From contig NC_065545.1 of assembly GCF_932294415.1 (NCBI RefSeq), positions 20,281,357 to 20,345,356 of the forward strand: a stretch of DNA of 64,000 nt. The letters are read 5' to 3'. Below are positions 1-12,966 of the stretch, in pieces. Position 1 is the first letter of the stretch. Each line of letters opens with the position of its first letter. The position numbers and the translations under genes were made by a program. Origin of the DNA: Quercus robur. Taxonomy: Eukaryota; Streptophyta; Magnoliopsida; Fagales; Fagaceae. The notes beneath the pieces are model-generated. The model saw only the letters and a list, made by a program, of their open reading frames with translations, was not told the origin of the DNA and ran no database searches.

Positions 1-1644
1 TGCCGTTGAGTAATTCTACTAATTTCCCGTATTTGGAGAAATCTGTGGTTATAATGCTAGTGTCAAAATATGAGATAATAATAAGCAGTAAAAAGTTAAA
101 CAATTATTCAAAATAATAATAATTATAAAGAGTTTTTTTTTTTTTTAATGAGAAATAATTATAAAGAGTTAAACATGGATGAAATCAATTATCTTAATAG
201 AAGAACGAAGGGGCTAAGTTCCACACTGCTAAGAAATGAGTAAGAATGCATGTTTATTGTTAGAGCACATATGATTGCAAGGTCTCTAAAGGTATATATA
301 TAGACTCAGGCCTATTGTCATTTACTTGTAAATCACCTATATATGTTACTTGTACTCTACGATCATGAACTATATTAATAATAATTAATAAAAGTTAGAA
401 TCTTTTTTGTTTGTTGTCATTGATGTTCATGAAATTTATAGGATATATAAGAAGATGTATTATTCTCCCTTCATACAAATTAGTGTCAAGGTCGAGTTTA
501 ATGTCAGATCTCTTATGCAAAAAGCAAAGAATAAGTTAAATTTGTAGAATACATAATACAAACTATCGATTCTTTAAGAAAAGAATAATAATTTAAGTTA
601 AAATAAGTTTTACTATTACTTTAGAGTCTGGTTAAAAACTTTAAACCTCGTAAAACAAATTGTAGAATTATTATTTGAACGCATAAGTGTGATAATGGCA
701 TGGGCGGCTCCACTTGAAGCCTAGGGGTTCAAATGAACCCCTTGAACTGACAAAAATAATATGTACTATATATAATTTTTTTTTAAAAAAATTGTTTTAA
801 CCCCCTAAAATATAATTTTGAATATTGATTCTAATTTTTTTATTTTTAAGTCCAGCTGAAACAAACTTGAATATGATCTTTTTAATAATATCTTAGTCTT
901 TCTAAACACACATACACACACACATAAAAACCCAATAACAAACCAATTTGATCTAAAATCTAGAAAAAATCAACAACAAAATTAGAAATTTTTAAACTTA
1001 AAGTTTAGAAAAAGCTCTTTTAGATCTTAAAAAATTTGAAATAAATCAATCAAATAAGAGATCAATAGATGAATGATTGCTTAGCTATGTATATTGAAAA
1101 AGATGTAAATCACAGTATTTATAATGAAAATATCATGCAATAATTTTAAAATATGAAATCTTGTAGAAACAGTTGTAAAACTTCATGTATTTGGGCTTGT
1201 GTGTGTGTGTGTGTGTGTTTTGGTGATGTCAATATATTCAAGTTCTATTTTGTTTTAAATTTTGTATAATTTATGCTACTTATTGACCCTCTAAAAAATA
1301 ATCCTAGAGCCGTCAGGTAGGCAAGAAATTACCCTAAACATGCGCAATTGTTTTCAGCAGCCAGTATTTGATTAAAGGAACAAAAGTGTATATCTAACAA
1401 GAATAAAGTTCAGTATAACAATTATTAACTGCAAGAAAGAATGATAGGGTAACAATAAAATTCAACTATAAGATTAATGGCATTATCATTAGGAGTGCTA
1501 AACATCTCATTACTTGCTTTCTGTCTCCTATCTTCTTGAGTAAGTGCTAAATGAGTTCTCCATTTACTTTGTAAACCAACATCTCTAGCATAATTCTGTT
1601 CGTGTAACTAGACACTAATAACATACCATCACATCATCAAATAA

Positions 1645-1679
<35 letters not shown>

Positions 1680-4600
1680 TATTTATTTATTTATTTATTT
1701 ACATATAATATCACTAATTAGAGTGAAAGAGGAAAATACCTGAGATTGAAACATATAAAAAAAAATAGTATATGCATTCTTTTGGTTTTGAAATGTTGAA
1801 TCAAATGAGTTGTTAAATAAGATTAAAAGTTTTTTTTTTTTTTTTAGAGATAGTTATAATATGCCCCACAACTTGAATATTTTCTCCTCCTAAACTCTCA
1901 AACACTTTGTGTAATTGAAAGTGTCAATTCAACTACAAGGATACCTTTTATGATACGAGATATTATTAAAATACCCTCTCATTGCAAAATTGACTTTTCA
2001 AATTCTTGTGGTATTTAAAATAATTCAATTAACCTTTCTGTTATCCTCATTTCTATTGGAGAGAAAATAATTACGTGGGCAACACGTTATAACTTACTTT
2101 CACGTAACTTATATATCCACTTGGTCATTTTTTGTCCAAGTAAATTTAGCAAAATGGTCAATTGCATTATCTTAAATAACACAAGGGTTTGTACCTCAAA
2201 AAAAAAAAAAAATACCATACCTCAAAAAAAAAAAAAATACCACAAGGGTTTAAATTTTATTTTTTTTAAGTAAACAATGATATTTATTAGAACACACACA
2301 AAAATAGTAATAATAGTATTTTAAACTGAGTTTATAATACGTTATATAACTAAAGTACAATTACAATTGAAGGTGTATTTAATAATGAGTCATACCATGA
2401 TAGAATAGATATATGTTTTTCTCTGTGTGTTTAGTATAAAGGACGGAAAAATGGAATGATGAAATTTTAAATACTATTATACCCTTATTATAAAACTTAA
2501 AGGATTGAAAAGTGAGTGGGTAATTTTGCGGTTTTCTTCTTAATTCCCTCCTATTTACTTCCCAATTTGGATGGGAAAAAAAATAGTAAGCTCAAGCAGA
2601 AAACTCTAACTACCCATTTTTCTTTCCTATCCCTTTTCACTAGAATTAAAAATTGAAAAATCACACATTCCTCTAATTTTTTCTTCCTCTATTTTCTATC
2701 ATCTTCCTTTTCTCCCCCACAGTATAAGATTAATATGAGGGGCACTTGATTAATGGATTTTACTTCACAAATTTCTTTTCCCTAAACTGAATCTTTCCTT
2801 TTTTATGCACATTATTTTCTCGGGATTCTCTTTAAGAACTGGTTTCTAGTTGTTTTTCTTGATGCCAAACAACAGGAAGAGCTAAGATATTTGATCACAA
2901 AAACATCGATAATCTAGAAGGAAATGACTTTGTGTTCAGCAAATGGAGCCTTAACCATGGCAGCACCAAATGAGTTAGCCTGTGATCTCTTTTGTTTGTG
3001 AGATAAGACACTAACAAAGTTTAAAAAATGCAAAAAGATAGGACAAATGACAAGTGGAGAGTCCACTGAAAAGTCATGAAATTTCTGCTTCCGCTAATAT
3101 AGAAAATGGAATGCTCGGCCCCGAGGCATATTGCCACTGATACGCAATGCTATTATTATTATTTTAGCTTAAGTTAGGTATTTGTCCAGCACTTACTTTT
3201 GTTGCTCAAATTAATAGGAAGCTATTGCAAGTTTGAAAGAAGAACGTGTATTGCGCTATTTAAGAAAAACATCATACAATAGTGCATGCGCACAACCATA
3301 AGATAAGGAAACTTCTTGCATCCCTCATCTTGACAAAGACTACAATTTTTGCAAATATCCCCTCCCCTCTTCTTCTTTTTTTTTTTTTTCTTTTTTTTTT
3401 TGAGCAAATATAAATTTATACCTATTAACTAATAATGTGTGTGTGTGTGTGTTTTCCCCCTTTGAAAATGAATCTATGGACTCGTAGGCACTATCTCTTC
3501 CCTTGTCTCCGGTGTCATGGATTCGACCCACCTCCCCCTCCCTTCCCAAAAATTCAAATAAATAATATATATCTTAGGATGGGCCACATTTGGGGCTTAG
3601 AATTAAGCCCACAAAAGATTGGAAACTGGAAATGGGCCCTGGTCAAGCCCAAATGTAGCACTATTTCAATAGAGGACTAGGCCTGAGTCTGCCTTGTTAG
3701 ACCCAATGGGCCAAGGAGTTCGGGCTGGTACATGGACCACTCTAACAACCCTCTTGAATAGTCTCACCAGAAAATCAAGTCAAAAGGCAGGTACATGAGA
3801 ATGGCTGGTGAGAAGGTTAGAAGGGAATACAATTAAGAAACAATTTGGGACCGTCAATTTTATTGTACCTCTTGAATCAATGGACCACTCTGTTATTCTT
3901 GAACCAATGTGTGGTACATCATAAATGAAATATTTATGATTGTTTACTTTATATTATACATCAAATTACCATGTGGCCTATGACAGTGAATTTATCAGGA
4001 CAATCTGACCTGTCGTTGGCTACTTGGCTGACAGAAAACATGTAGAAATTCTTTTGTTTGTGGTACTAAATAGCTAGAACTCTTATTGGGCTCAAAGTAC
4101 ATGGCTACCAATTTGGGGATGACATTTTTGGAAAAAAAAAAGACAGAGAGATTTGAACCACTCAAGCAATTGATCCTATGTCGACAAAAAATAAAATCAT
4201 AAACCAAAATTATTGATTTTTTTTTTTTTTCCTTACAAGAAATTGGGAAAGAGAGATTCAAATCGATGTCTTTCAAATAAAAGAACCACGCAACGCACCT
4301 GAATTACAAAAATTAATTATTATTATTTTAAGTTTAGAAATACTTCCTTTTCCCATTAAAAAAAAAAAAAAAAAGATTTGAAAGAAGGAGAGGAACTTCC
4401 ATATGTCGAAGGGGAAAAAAATTAGCACTTGGCATGGGTTGTATAAGCCTTTAGGGATGGATGGCTAGGCCTAAACCCAGCACATGGTTCAAGCTAAAAG
4501 ATGTCTCAAATGTATAATTATATTGTATGAAACTTTTGCTAAGTAATAATTATGTTGTAGTATAAAACTATTAAGCGTAGTAAATGATATAGCAAAGAAG

Positions 4601-5299
4601 GGTAGTTGAAGCAGTTTGGACCCATGAAGGCTAGTAAAAGCATTTCTAGGAAAACCCAAGGTATAGATTCACCACATATGCTATAAAGTTATTAAGTGAA
4701 TCTATATTTTAAAGACATAGGACTAGTTGCAAGTCTTGATTCCAAAAAATTGGGTTGTTCCTTCTAATCATACCATGCCCCTATCATATTCAGCATGTAA
4801 ACTTTATATGAACCCTGAAAAAACCATAATTGCATGCATCCATCCAAATTTTTTAAAAGCTTTTTGAGACATGCCTACTATCTTTAAACTAGTTTGTAAT
4901 TTCATGCATATACATAGATATACAATAAGATGTGTAATATAATTCCTATATATATAATTAAAATACTATTGATAGTCATTTTTATATTTTATTAACTTTT
5001 TCAAAAAAATTTTAAGGATATCATTAGGTATAAAATGTAAATTATCTATGTTTTTTAAAAAAAAAAAAATTTTATGAAACACTTTTTTTTTTAAATTCAT
5101 TTATTCTAGACTCTTTGGTTTTTGTATTTAATAACTCACTTAGATGAATATTTATGATGTGATCCCCACATTTAATTCTAAAATTAAAAAATAAAACTCT
5201 TTAAGAATAAATAATTAGAACACATAGCGTAAAATTGGAACTCTAATTTGGAATTCTAATTTAAGTTTCTCTCAACTTCACCTATTATTATTATTATTA
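1..5299. other. AT-rich intergenic spacer, no gene recognised
   Basis: Very AT-rich sequence with many homopolymer runs and stops in all frames. It contains a (GT)10 run near 1,199-1,218, a (TA)n tract followed by (TTTA)n at about 1,641-1,700, and a short repeat of a cctcaaaaaa...tacca unit at 2,190-2,250. About 2,420-2,725 is C/T-rich and resembles the interior of the MITE at 62,782-63,131, but I could not find matching ends. At 3,585-3,735 there is a patch rich in gggccc/ggcttg words like those in the LTR-type sequence elsewhere in the window. No exon model could be supported. Confidence 0.6.
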
Positions 5300-7300
5300 T
5301 TGGAGTAGTACATGGTTTGTTTGAAAATTTTAGAGTTGAACCATGTAAAGTAGTGGGCTGTGCTAGTAGTGTTAGGCTGCTTCTTACTGTACTAGGCCCA
5401 AGTTTTCTGGATAAGAGAGTTGGGACCGGTCCAGCTGCAACTCAATTTGGTCCGGCTTGTGCGCAAACTATGCCTGGTTTGCCAGAAACGTGCTTGCGGC
5501 AGGCAGAGCTATTTCAGACAAGTTGTGGCAGACAGACATAATATGTATGGCCAAATGATCAAATAAAATATCTAGCTACTTAGTAGGAAATGACCAAATG
5601 ATCCCCAAACACAATCATAGTAATAATAATCACTTTTATAGAAAGAAAAGAATAGAACGAAAGGGAGCAAATAGTAATATGTATGGGTTAATCAGAAGAT
5701 GAAGAAATCAACTAAAATCTGGTCCGCAGGAGCAAAACCAGAGAGGAAAGAACATTCCTTCTCAACGCAATTAATTTCTCAGGAAAAGTCCAACAGTGGA
5801 GATTAACTGTCCTAAGAGAAACGGACCTGAATGGTTAATGCATAGAGGCCCCTTTTGGTTTTAACAGAGAGTAGGATTTCATGAGAGAGAGAGAGGTAAT
5901 CAATCTACCGATGCATGCTTGCCGTTCTAATTCTCACTTTTGTTTTCTTTCTGGTTGCTTTCTTTCTTTCCCTCCCACTCGTTTTTTTTCTATTTCTTGG
6001 TATCTCTTTTCGAATTCCTATTTTTTAGTTATAGTTCCCGTTGTTGCTCTGTTTTTTGTTCACGGCAAGATCCTCTTTTTATAATGCTTGACGTGATCGG
6101 ATTTTACTGTTTTAGTCCTTAACCTCCTTTGTTTGGTCTGGGTGTACTAGCCGACCACCACTAGTTCGTCTATGTGCCACCCCCCCCCCTTCACCAAACA
6201 AAGAAGGGTATTTTGTTTGTTTGTCTACCGTGGCACCCATTCCTGCTACTGTCTGGGTTCTTTCTCTCTCTCTATCCCTCATAGCATGTACCTAGTGGTT
6301 CCAACTCAACTTACTTCTTTTGGGTTGTAAGTCATCCTAGCAGGACACTTCCTCGAAAGAACCTGAGCCGGAACCTCAAAAATAGATTTTTCCTCTCTCC
6401 CCACCACCAAACCATGCCCTCTGAATCTCTGACCCCCGACCTCACCATGCCCTGTATTGACTGGGTACAGGCTGGTGGTGCCTGAGCCTTGCGCGTGCCT
6501 TCCTTCCATATGTGTCCAAAATCTGTCTGCTGCTCATTTGTCTACCGTGGTCTGGAGGCTTGCCTACATAGCTTGCCGTCCATTTTATTTGACCTTTTAC
6601 GTGGGCTGCTTTTCAATTTCCCGCTCCTCTTAGGAGCTGGGCCTTATTTGATAATAGGCCTTATATTTCTTTGGCCCACTTCTTGATTGTCCTCATTTCC
6701 TGCCATATTATTCTGTTATTCCTGCTGTAATGACTCAATCCTGCTGGGCCTCTTTAGGCCAACTATTTACTCTTTCCCCCAGTGGCTTGGTATGGCCATT
6801 GGTTTTTCTACTTATGGGCTCCTGTGTCCCTTTTGTCTTTTTCTTGGGCATCCTTGGCCCACTTGCTTTCTTTGGGTTTCCTTGACTCTTTTACTAACCC
6901 TGCATTCCCATAGGCTTTTACTAACTTCATTGGGTTTCCTTGGCCCAATTACCTTATTCTCATCCTTGTGGTTCATAGGCTTGCCATTAACCCCTTACTT
7001 TTTTTGTTTGCATTACTTTGGACCTACTGCGGCCCTTTCTCACTTTTCTACATCATATACTGCCCATGGGTATGCTATTTCTCTCTTTCTGGGCTTCTTT
7101 AAGCCCACTTGCCTCTTCAAGGCTCATTTGTTTATTTCATGAACCTGTAATCCATTATTCCTGTCACTTGGGCCTAATGGTTTTGGCATCTTCTTTCCAA
7201 TTCTTTGCTACCCTTGTCGTTGGACTTTTTTTATTTCTACTTGGATTCTCACAAATGACCCTCAACAAACCATCCTTTTGTTCTCTTTTCTTAAAGTATG
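5300..7300. mobile_element. Probable decayed LTR-retroelement sequence (non-coding)
   Basis: This block differs from its surroundings: it is far less AT-rich, strongly T/C-biased on the plus strand from about 5,940, and repeats the words ggcccact, tgggctt and gggcctt many times. The same word usage is seen in the clear solo LTR at 62,042-62,645, which is why I suggest an old LTR-retrotransposon remnant. Long open frames here (for example 6,687-7,142, plus strand) are low-complexity, hydrophobic and match no family I know, so they are probably composition artefacts. I could not define element ends or flanking duplications. A ten-base C run lies at 6,180-6,189. Confidence 0.35.
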
Positions 7301-8366
7301 TTGTCCAGATTAGAAAGTTAGATGAAACCGGTCATTTTAAAGTGCATAGTAAGAACTATTACATATAGATTATAGAGCACTAGCCAACCCTACAAGGGTT
7401 CTGCTTTTGAAATTCTGAGGGGGTGAAAGAAAGCATAATAGACTATAGTGCTTCAATGTTTTGCATTTCTGATAAATGGCTCATTTTCTTTTGCAAATGC
7501 CAGTCATATATCCCATTTCAAAATTTACAAAGGTAAATGTCAACAAGAATAAGGACTTTTTTGTTTAATAATTAAATTGTTGTAAGTCAAGAGAGGGAAT
7601 TTGAATCAATTCTCTTTTAGGAAAGAGACCAGTCCATAACACTAAGTTACAAGGGTCATGTAGTATCTTAGTATTACTAAGTTACAAGAAACCTAAGAAT
7701 TATGTGCACAAAGTATTACCTTAAAAACCAAAATTATCACATTTATTTCAATGAATCTGACTTGTAACTGTGTCTTAGTTCTATGTCAATAATAAATGGT
7801 AATTGAGTCATGTCTTGTTCATCACAATACATAATCAACTAAGTAATATATGTCAAGTCTTCTTAAAAAAGAAGAAGTAATATGTACCAATTGCCAAGAG
7901 TCATGTAATTTAGTGACACTTTTTAATCTCTTTTGTTAGAAGAACCAAATTTTAAATCTATAGATCCTAAGAGATTAGTCTAGTGATTCCATGAGATCAT
8001 GGGTTCGTTTTCTAACCAACACGTTGAGACCACGTATAAGGAAATCCTACCTATAAATAAATATTCCAACGTGCATGAGATGGAAGAACTACACTAATGA
8101 ATCATCACCTCATATTAATAAGGCGTAATGCGAAAGTCAAGTGCTCTAAGAACCTCACACTAGTAACTAAGGCGTAAAAAATGCTATGCTATCACCTTCA
8201 ATTAACAATGCTAGGGCTAAGCCATAGAATGAAATTAATTTGTTGGTTGTGTTCAGTTCATGAACCGATCATATAATCAAAGCTATACCTCAATTATCTT
8301 TATCTCTATATTAATTGTACGTAATAGTTTGCCAAAGTGTGGAGAAACAGCAGAGTCAGTGTGGAC

Positions 8367-8402
<36 letters not shown>

Positions 8403-8779
8403 GGTGGCTTACTGTCTCTCTTTCCCACTTCATGACCTCTTTAGCCATATGGGCAGCTCTATATATAACCAACCACTTATTTTATTTATAAGTAATAATT
8501 AATGCATAGAAAATGAGATCTTCAAACTATATATTAAGTTGTAATTAATGTAATATCACTTCTACATAAGTCTATTACACGGACATCACTCTTATTCTGC
8601 ACTAATCACAATATGTTATTTGAACAATTGTGAATTTTTTTTGTGTTGAAGTTATTGTTAACGTAATCCTTAGTGCTATTGGGCTGTGATTGCATTATAT
8701 TTACTGTAAATGGAAAAATGAAGAGGCTAGTAATTTGACTCCATCTATCGCTGTTTGCATATGTTCCTACATATTCTAG
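7301..8779. other. Intergenic spacer
   Basis: AT-rich with no supportable gene. A weakly SINE-like patch (a degenerate B-box-like gggttcg at about 8,003) lies at 7,970-8,060, and a (TA)n microsatellite at about 8,370-8,399. Confidence 0.5.
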
Positions 8780-9240
8780 CATCAGTCTCTACTTTACTAG
8801 TGCACATGAGGGCACTGAAAATAAACATATTGAACTTTCCCTTTTTGTTGAAATAGAAACATACTTAACCATCAGCAGATCTCAAATCTCTAATATGGTA
8901 TGCCTTTATCAGCATGTGAAATTTATACCTTCCAAACACAAAAGACATGAACTAATTAAAAGTGACTTGGTATCCCAAATCTGTAATGGTATGTGTTTAC
9001 AAAATCATGCCTTTCAAACTCAAAATAAGTGAACTAATTTGTCTCAACTTTACCAGTGCATGTGTGCACTGACAATAAACAAACAGTAAATAATATTAAA
9101 CATTCACTTTTGGCTGAAACAGAAACATACTAAACTTTCGAAAGGCCTCAAGTCTCTAATGGTATGTGTTAAATATTGATAAACAAAATGTTATAAAATT
9201 TATATACCTACGTGAGGCAATTAAAAGTGACTTGGTAGCC
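8780..9240. repeat. Diverged tandem duplication, period about 257 bp
   Basis: Two copies of one sequence follow each other. The first begins near 8,793 (tttactagtgcacatg) and the second near 9,050 (tttaccagtgcatgtg). Both continue through matching stretches: an ataaaca motif, a gaaacatact motif, tctctaat, ggtatg, and aattaaaagtgacttggta before the second copy and again near its end. The copies differ by many substitutions and small gaps, so the duplication is old. No coding potential was seen. Confidence 0.65.
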
Positions 9241-9887
9241 CAACTTTTATATGGGCTTGATCATTAACTAGCGGGTCGTAGGATGATTCCGGCTAGAATT
9301 TTATCTCAAAGTCAAAGCTGAACTAACTTTTCAGCTGGGCTATTGTTCAAACTTTTCGTCAAGCTCAAATCTCAATGATACCAAAAAGACAATCTGCGAT
9401 GCATAATTAATTAATGATCATTGTGTGACTAATGCGTATGATAAGCTCTAACAAGGTAAAACTAATTTCTTCAAATTATTTAGATTTTTTTTTTTTTTGG
9501 GTGTATATTCTTTTGATGTTATAACTTATATGGTTCAATTTATTAGATGAATATTTTAACAAATGTAACATTATATTATATAATGTTCTCATAACCTTCA
9601 AGGTTGTAAGATATCATAATCATATAATAATGACTATCATTTCTATAAAATGATAAAATTTTAGTATTTTTAAATTTTAGTAATATAAAAAAAATACACA
9701 TATATATAGACTAAATTACAATTTTAGCCCCTTTACTTTTGGGTTTGTTTTCTTTTCAATCCCTTATATTTTAAAATTTTCATTTTTTATTAAAGAATCT
9801 TGTAATTCAATAATATTGTATGATCTCTCTTATGTAGTCGACATTTTACGCATTAATTAACCTAAATCAACTTTTATATTTTAAAAA
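9241..9887. other. Intergenic spacer
   Basis: AT-rich sequence with a poly-T run at about 9,486-9,498. No gene or definable element was seen before the MITE that starts at 9,888. Confidence 0.5.
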
Positions 9888-10284
9888 GGGTTGGGTTCAA
9901 GTTTAATCTAGTGTAATTTTAAGTAATGTTACACTAACCAATAGTTTTTAATTAGATGTAAATTTTGACAAATTCACCATTAGATTAAATTATCTTCATA
10001 TATTCTATGTACTTGCAAAATTTCAAGATAATCAAATATCAATAGCCATATCATCAATCAATTGTTTAAATTTAAGTTTTTATAGTTTGAAATAATGCAT
10101 AAAAGATTAGTTTATGGATCAAACAGTAAATTACAACTTATTGGAATGAAATTTGGCATGTATATTAAGAACATATAGAATATGTAATTCAACGGTTGGA
10201 TTTTTAAAATATAAATTCAATAATAAGTTATTGAGTAGTGGAACATTATTTATTATTACACCAGGTGTAACTTGAACCCAACTC
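9888..10284. mobile_element. Mutator-like MITE with 9-bp target duplication
   Basis: The 397-bp element has terminal inverted repeats: the left end reads GGGTTGGGTTCAAGTT and the reverse complement of the right end reads GAGTTGGGTTCAAGTT (15 of 16 identical). It is flanked by TTTTAAAAA (9,879-9,887) and TTTCAAAAA (10,285-10,293), 8 of 9 identical, which fits the 9-bp target-site duplication usual for Mutator-like elements. The interior is AT-rich and non-coding. A diverged relative lies at about 11,127-11,492. Confidence 0.75.
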
Positions 10285-11126
10285 TTTCAAAAATATAGAA
10301 AACATTAATGAAATAAAATTATATTTTTTTCCCTTTTCTTAGGGATTTTTGGCTTTGCTTCAACGAGTGAAAGGCTTGGGGATGACAAAGACAACATGAG
10401 ATAAGAGAGAGAAAGAGAGTTTAGTCATGGTATAAATCAATGAGAAGAGAGGAGAGGAGAGGACTCCTCAAAACTTAATAATAATAAAAATCAACAAATT
10501 TTGATAATTTAGAGAGGGTTTGGGGAAATTAAATTTTGGGAGGATCTTGAGAGATTTGGTATTTTCCTAGCAAGTTATGAGATTTAAAGGAGGATTTGAG
10601 TGGTATTTTTTGGAAGATTTGGAGTGCGGTGGGAGTGTGGTCACAGTGAGCATGTAATGGTGCAAGGTTGAGAGAGAGAGAGAGATTCTTTTTAAAGTCA
10701 TTCTTTCTTACATGAATTTAATGGGCTTAAAACGTCATTTTAAAATAATGAATTTGGATAGGAGGACGATATTGGAAACAATACCAAATGTAAGAGACGA
10801 AAATAAAACTTTTTTTTTTAACATAAAGAATCAAATAGAAGGTTTCTCAAAAACAAAAACAAAAAAAACAAAAAAAAAAAAAAGAATCAAATAGAAACAA
10901 CTCAAACCATAAAAGGAGCAAAAGTGTAATTAATTAGCCAAAAACATAAGTGTATAAGTTGGATATATAATAAATGCTATTTGATTAAATATGAAATTTG
11001 ACATCTTTGTTAAGAAAATTTGTAATGTAGTCCAATAATAGGGTTGATCATAATCATGAATTGATAGTTATTAAACAATATAAAAATAAAAAAGAATTGT
11101 CTCAAGTATAAGTTGGTGGAAAATGA
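10285..11126. other. Spacer between two MITE relatives
   Basis: A purine-rich stretch with GA-rich words (10,400-10,460 and 10,670-10,686) and adenine-rich runs near 10,850-10,885. No exon model, RNA gene or defined element could be supported. Confidence 0.45.
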
Positions 11127-11492
11127 TTCTCTTCAAACTAGTTTAAAGAGAAACCCTTCAAACTCTTCATATATCTTTTTATTAGATGTGTATTTTGAAA
11201 CTCTAACTATTTGTTTACATATTCTTTTTATATCTGCCATTCTTGCAAAATTTTAAGAATATCAAAGATTAATAGCTATATCAACAATAACATGTTTAAA
11301 TTTCAAATTTTTATGGTAAAAAATTATGCATAAAAAATAAGTTTATTGATCGAGCAATAAATAATACATGATTTGAAAGAAACATGTGTGTTAAGAACAC
11401 AAAAAAAATACAATCTAATTATTAGATTTTCAAAATTCACTTTCAATAAAAAGATATAGGAATAGTTTGAAGGTTTAGAGAAAAACTCTATC
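11127..11492. mobile_element. Second MITE of the 9,888 family
   Basis: The interior matches the element at 9,888-10,284 over blocks such as attagatgt, ttgcaaaatttcaagata-like, caatagc.atatca and taatgcataaaa.at.agttta. Its ends carry inverted repeats: aaacccttcaaactcttcatatatctttttatt on the left corresponds to the reverse complement of the right end near 11,450-11,490 with a few mismatches. The exact termini and target duplication are not clear, so the boundaries are approximate. Confidence 0.55.
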
Positions 11493-12966
11493 CTAAATTG
11501 ATTGCTTATGTGTTTTAGTTTTTGGTTCTCCTCCGTACTTCTCATTTCAAGAAAGTAGGTTTCAAATTTCAACTAAGGATCCAATTAAACAATGGCCCCT
11601 TTTTTCCACTTCCTTCTCCATTGCCTAAATTGACTTTATTAAGAAGTCACTCTTTTCAACAATCAAGCACAGTCTTAATCAATCAAGTATTTATTTTAGA
11701 GTAGATTTTGAGTTTTTTTAGTACCTCATCTACCCTTCACATACTTTAAATTAACTAACAAAAAGCAAAAGATAAGTACACCCTTATCATTAGGGTGAGG
11801 GTACCAAACCAGCAGTGACCCAATTATTTAACCATTTTCTTGGGGTTATCTTTAATATAGTACACCACCCTTTCCCCTTGACCGTGGCAATAATAATTTC
11901 TTCTTGTCACATTTTTTTAAAACAAAACACTAGTTGCACAAAAGAATCACAGACATACTTTCAATGTGCTCACCTAATTAGCCGAAATTCATAGTTGAAA
12001 ATTAATGGCTTTTTCACTAGTCATTAGACCCATATATATATCATGTGAATTTTGCCTAAAAACACAATCATTTTTATAAAATTTTCACAATCTAAAATGA
12101 TTGAAACATACTAAAAGTTGTATCAAATATGAATTCAGATTATATATATATATATGATATTTATGTTCTAATAAACATTAGTCTTGAGAAATTAGAGAGA
12201 AACTAGAGCTACTATAAATCTGACAGGTGGGTGTGGAAGTATTGGTGTGTAGTACCTCTCTACCCAATGCAAACTCGTTTTCTTCAGCTCCAACGCTCAG
12301 TCTTCGCTCTTCAAATATCACTCTCACTTGCCAACACAACACACAAACGCGCGCACACAACTAACAAAAACCCACACACACAAAATGACATGTATCAGAA
12401 CTGTCTGGTAGACCGACCGGTCAAAACCTACATATCTCTCTCTCTCTCTCCTATGCCAAACACACACAAACCCTAACCACACACTCTCTCTCTATTGAAT
12501 ATTTTTAGCCATCAACATAGTCTAACGACCCTTCAATACTATCATTTGGGTGTGTGTTTGTGTATTTTTTTTTTGTTTGGATCATCGACCTTTACAAAGT
12601 TGTAGCACTTCTTGGGCAACTCACAGATCTTCCTCAAAGTCATCTAACTTTTTTCCTCTCTCTTTCTCTCTTTCTTCCTCACCTGCAGGTCTGCCATATT
12701 ACCTTCTCTTCTTTCCTAAACTTCTTCTCTCACTTTCTTTTCCTTCATCTTTTTTTATTTTATTTTTTTGGGATTAAAGGGGTTTTGATTTTTTTAGCTC
12801 AAATGGCTAATTCTCCTTTCTGTCTATTTACTATCTTTGGAATCCAAAAGTGATTTTCTTTCTTTCATTTTTTTTGTATTTCTTTCCTTTTATTTTCTTT
12901 TTTTGAGTTGATATTTGATAGAAAAGGAGATAGAGTAGGTTTGGTGCTTGAAACTCAGCTGCAAGC
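11493..12966 (+). promoter_or_regulatory. Upstream region and likely 5' leader of the TT8-like gene
   Basis: No other gene fits here. A TATA-rich tract (about 12,140-12,158) is followed by CT-rich sequence, including a (CT)n run at about 12,437-12,452 and another near 12,485-12,494, and then a long T/C-rich leader up to the start codon at 12,967. CT-rich leaders are common in plant genes. A cctgcag/gtctgcc junction near 12,688 could be an intron acceptor in the leader. The transcription start cannot be fixed from sequence alone. Confidence 0.4.

Noticed and set aside
2918-3000. Minus-strand frame reading QANSFGAAMVKAPFAEHK and then a stop
   Set aside because: The composition looks protein-like, but it is very short, has no upstream exon that joins it and no family I recognise.
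6687-7142. 151-aa plus-strand open frame
   Set aside because: It lies in T/C-biased probable retroelement sequence; the product is a featureless run of Leu/Phe/Ser/Pro with no family resemblance, and the overlapping frame is open for the same reason.
7970-8060. Possible SINE head with gggttcg box
   Set aside because: The B-box match is incomplete, the A-box is absent, and no tail or target duplication was found.
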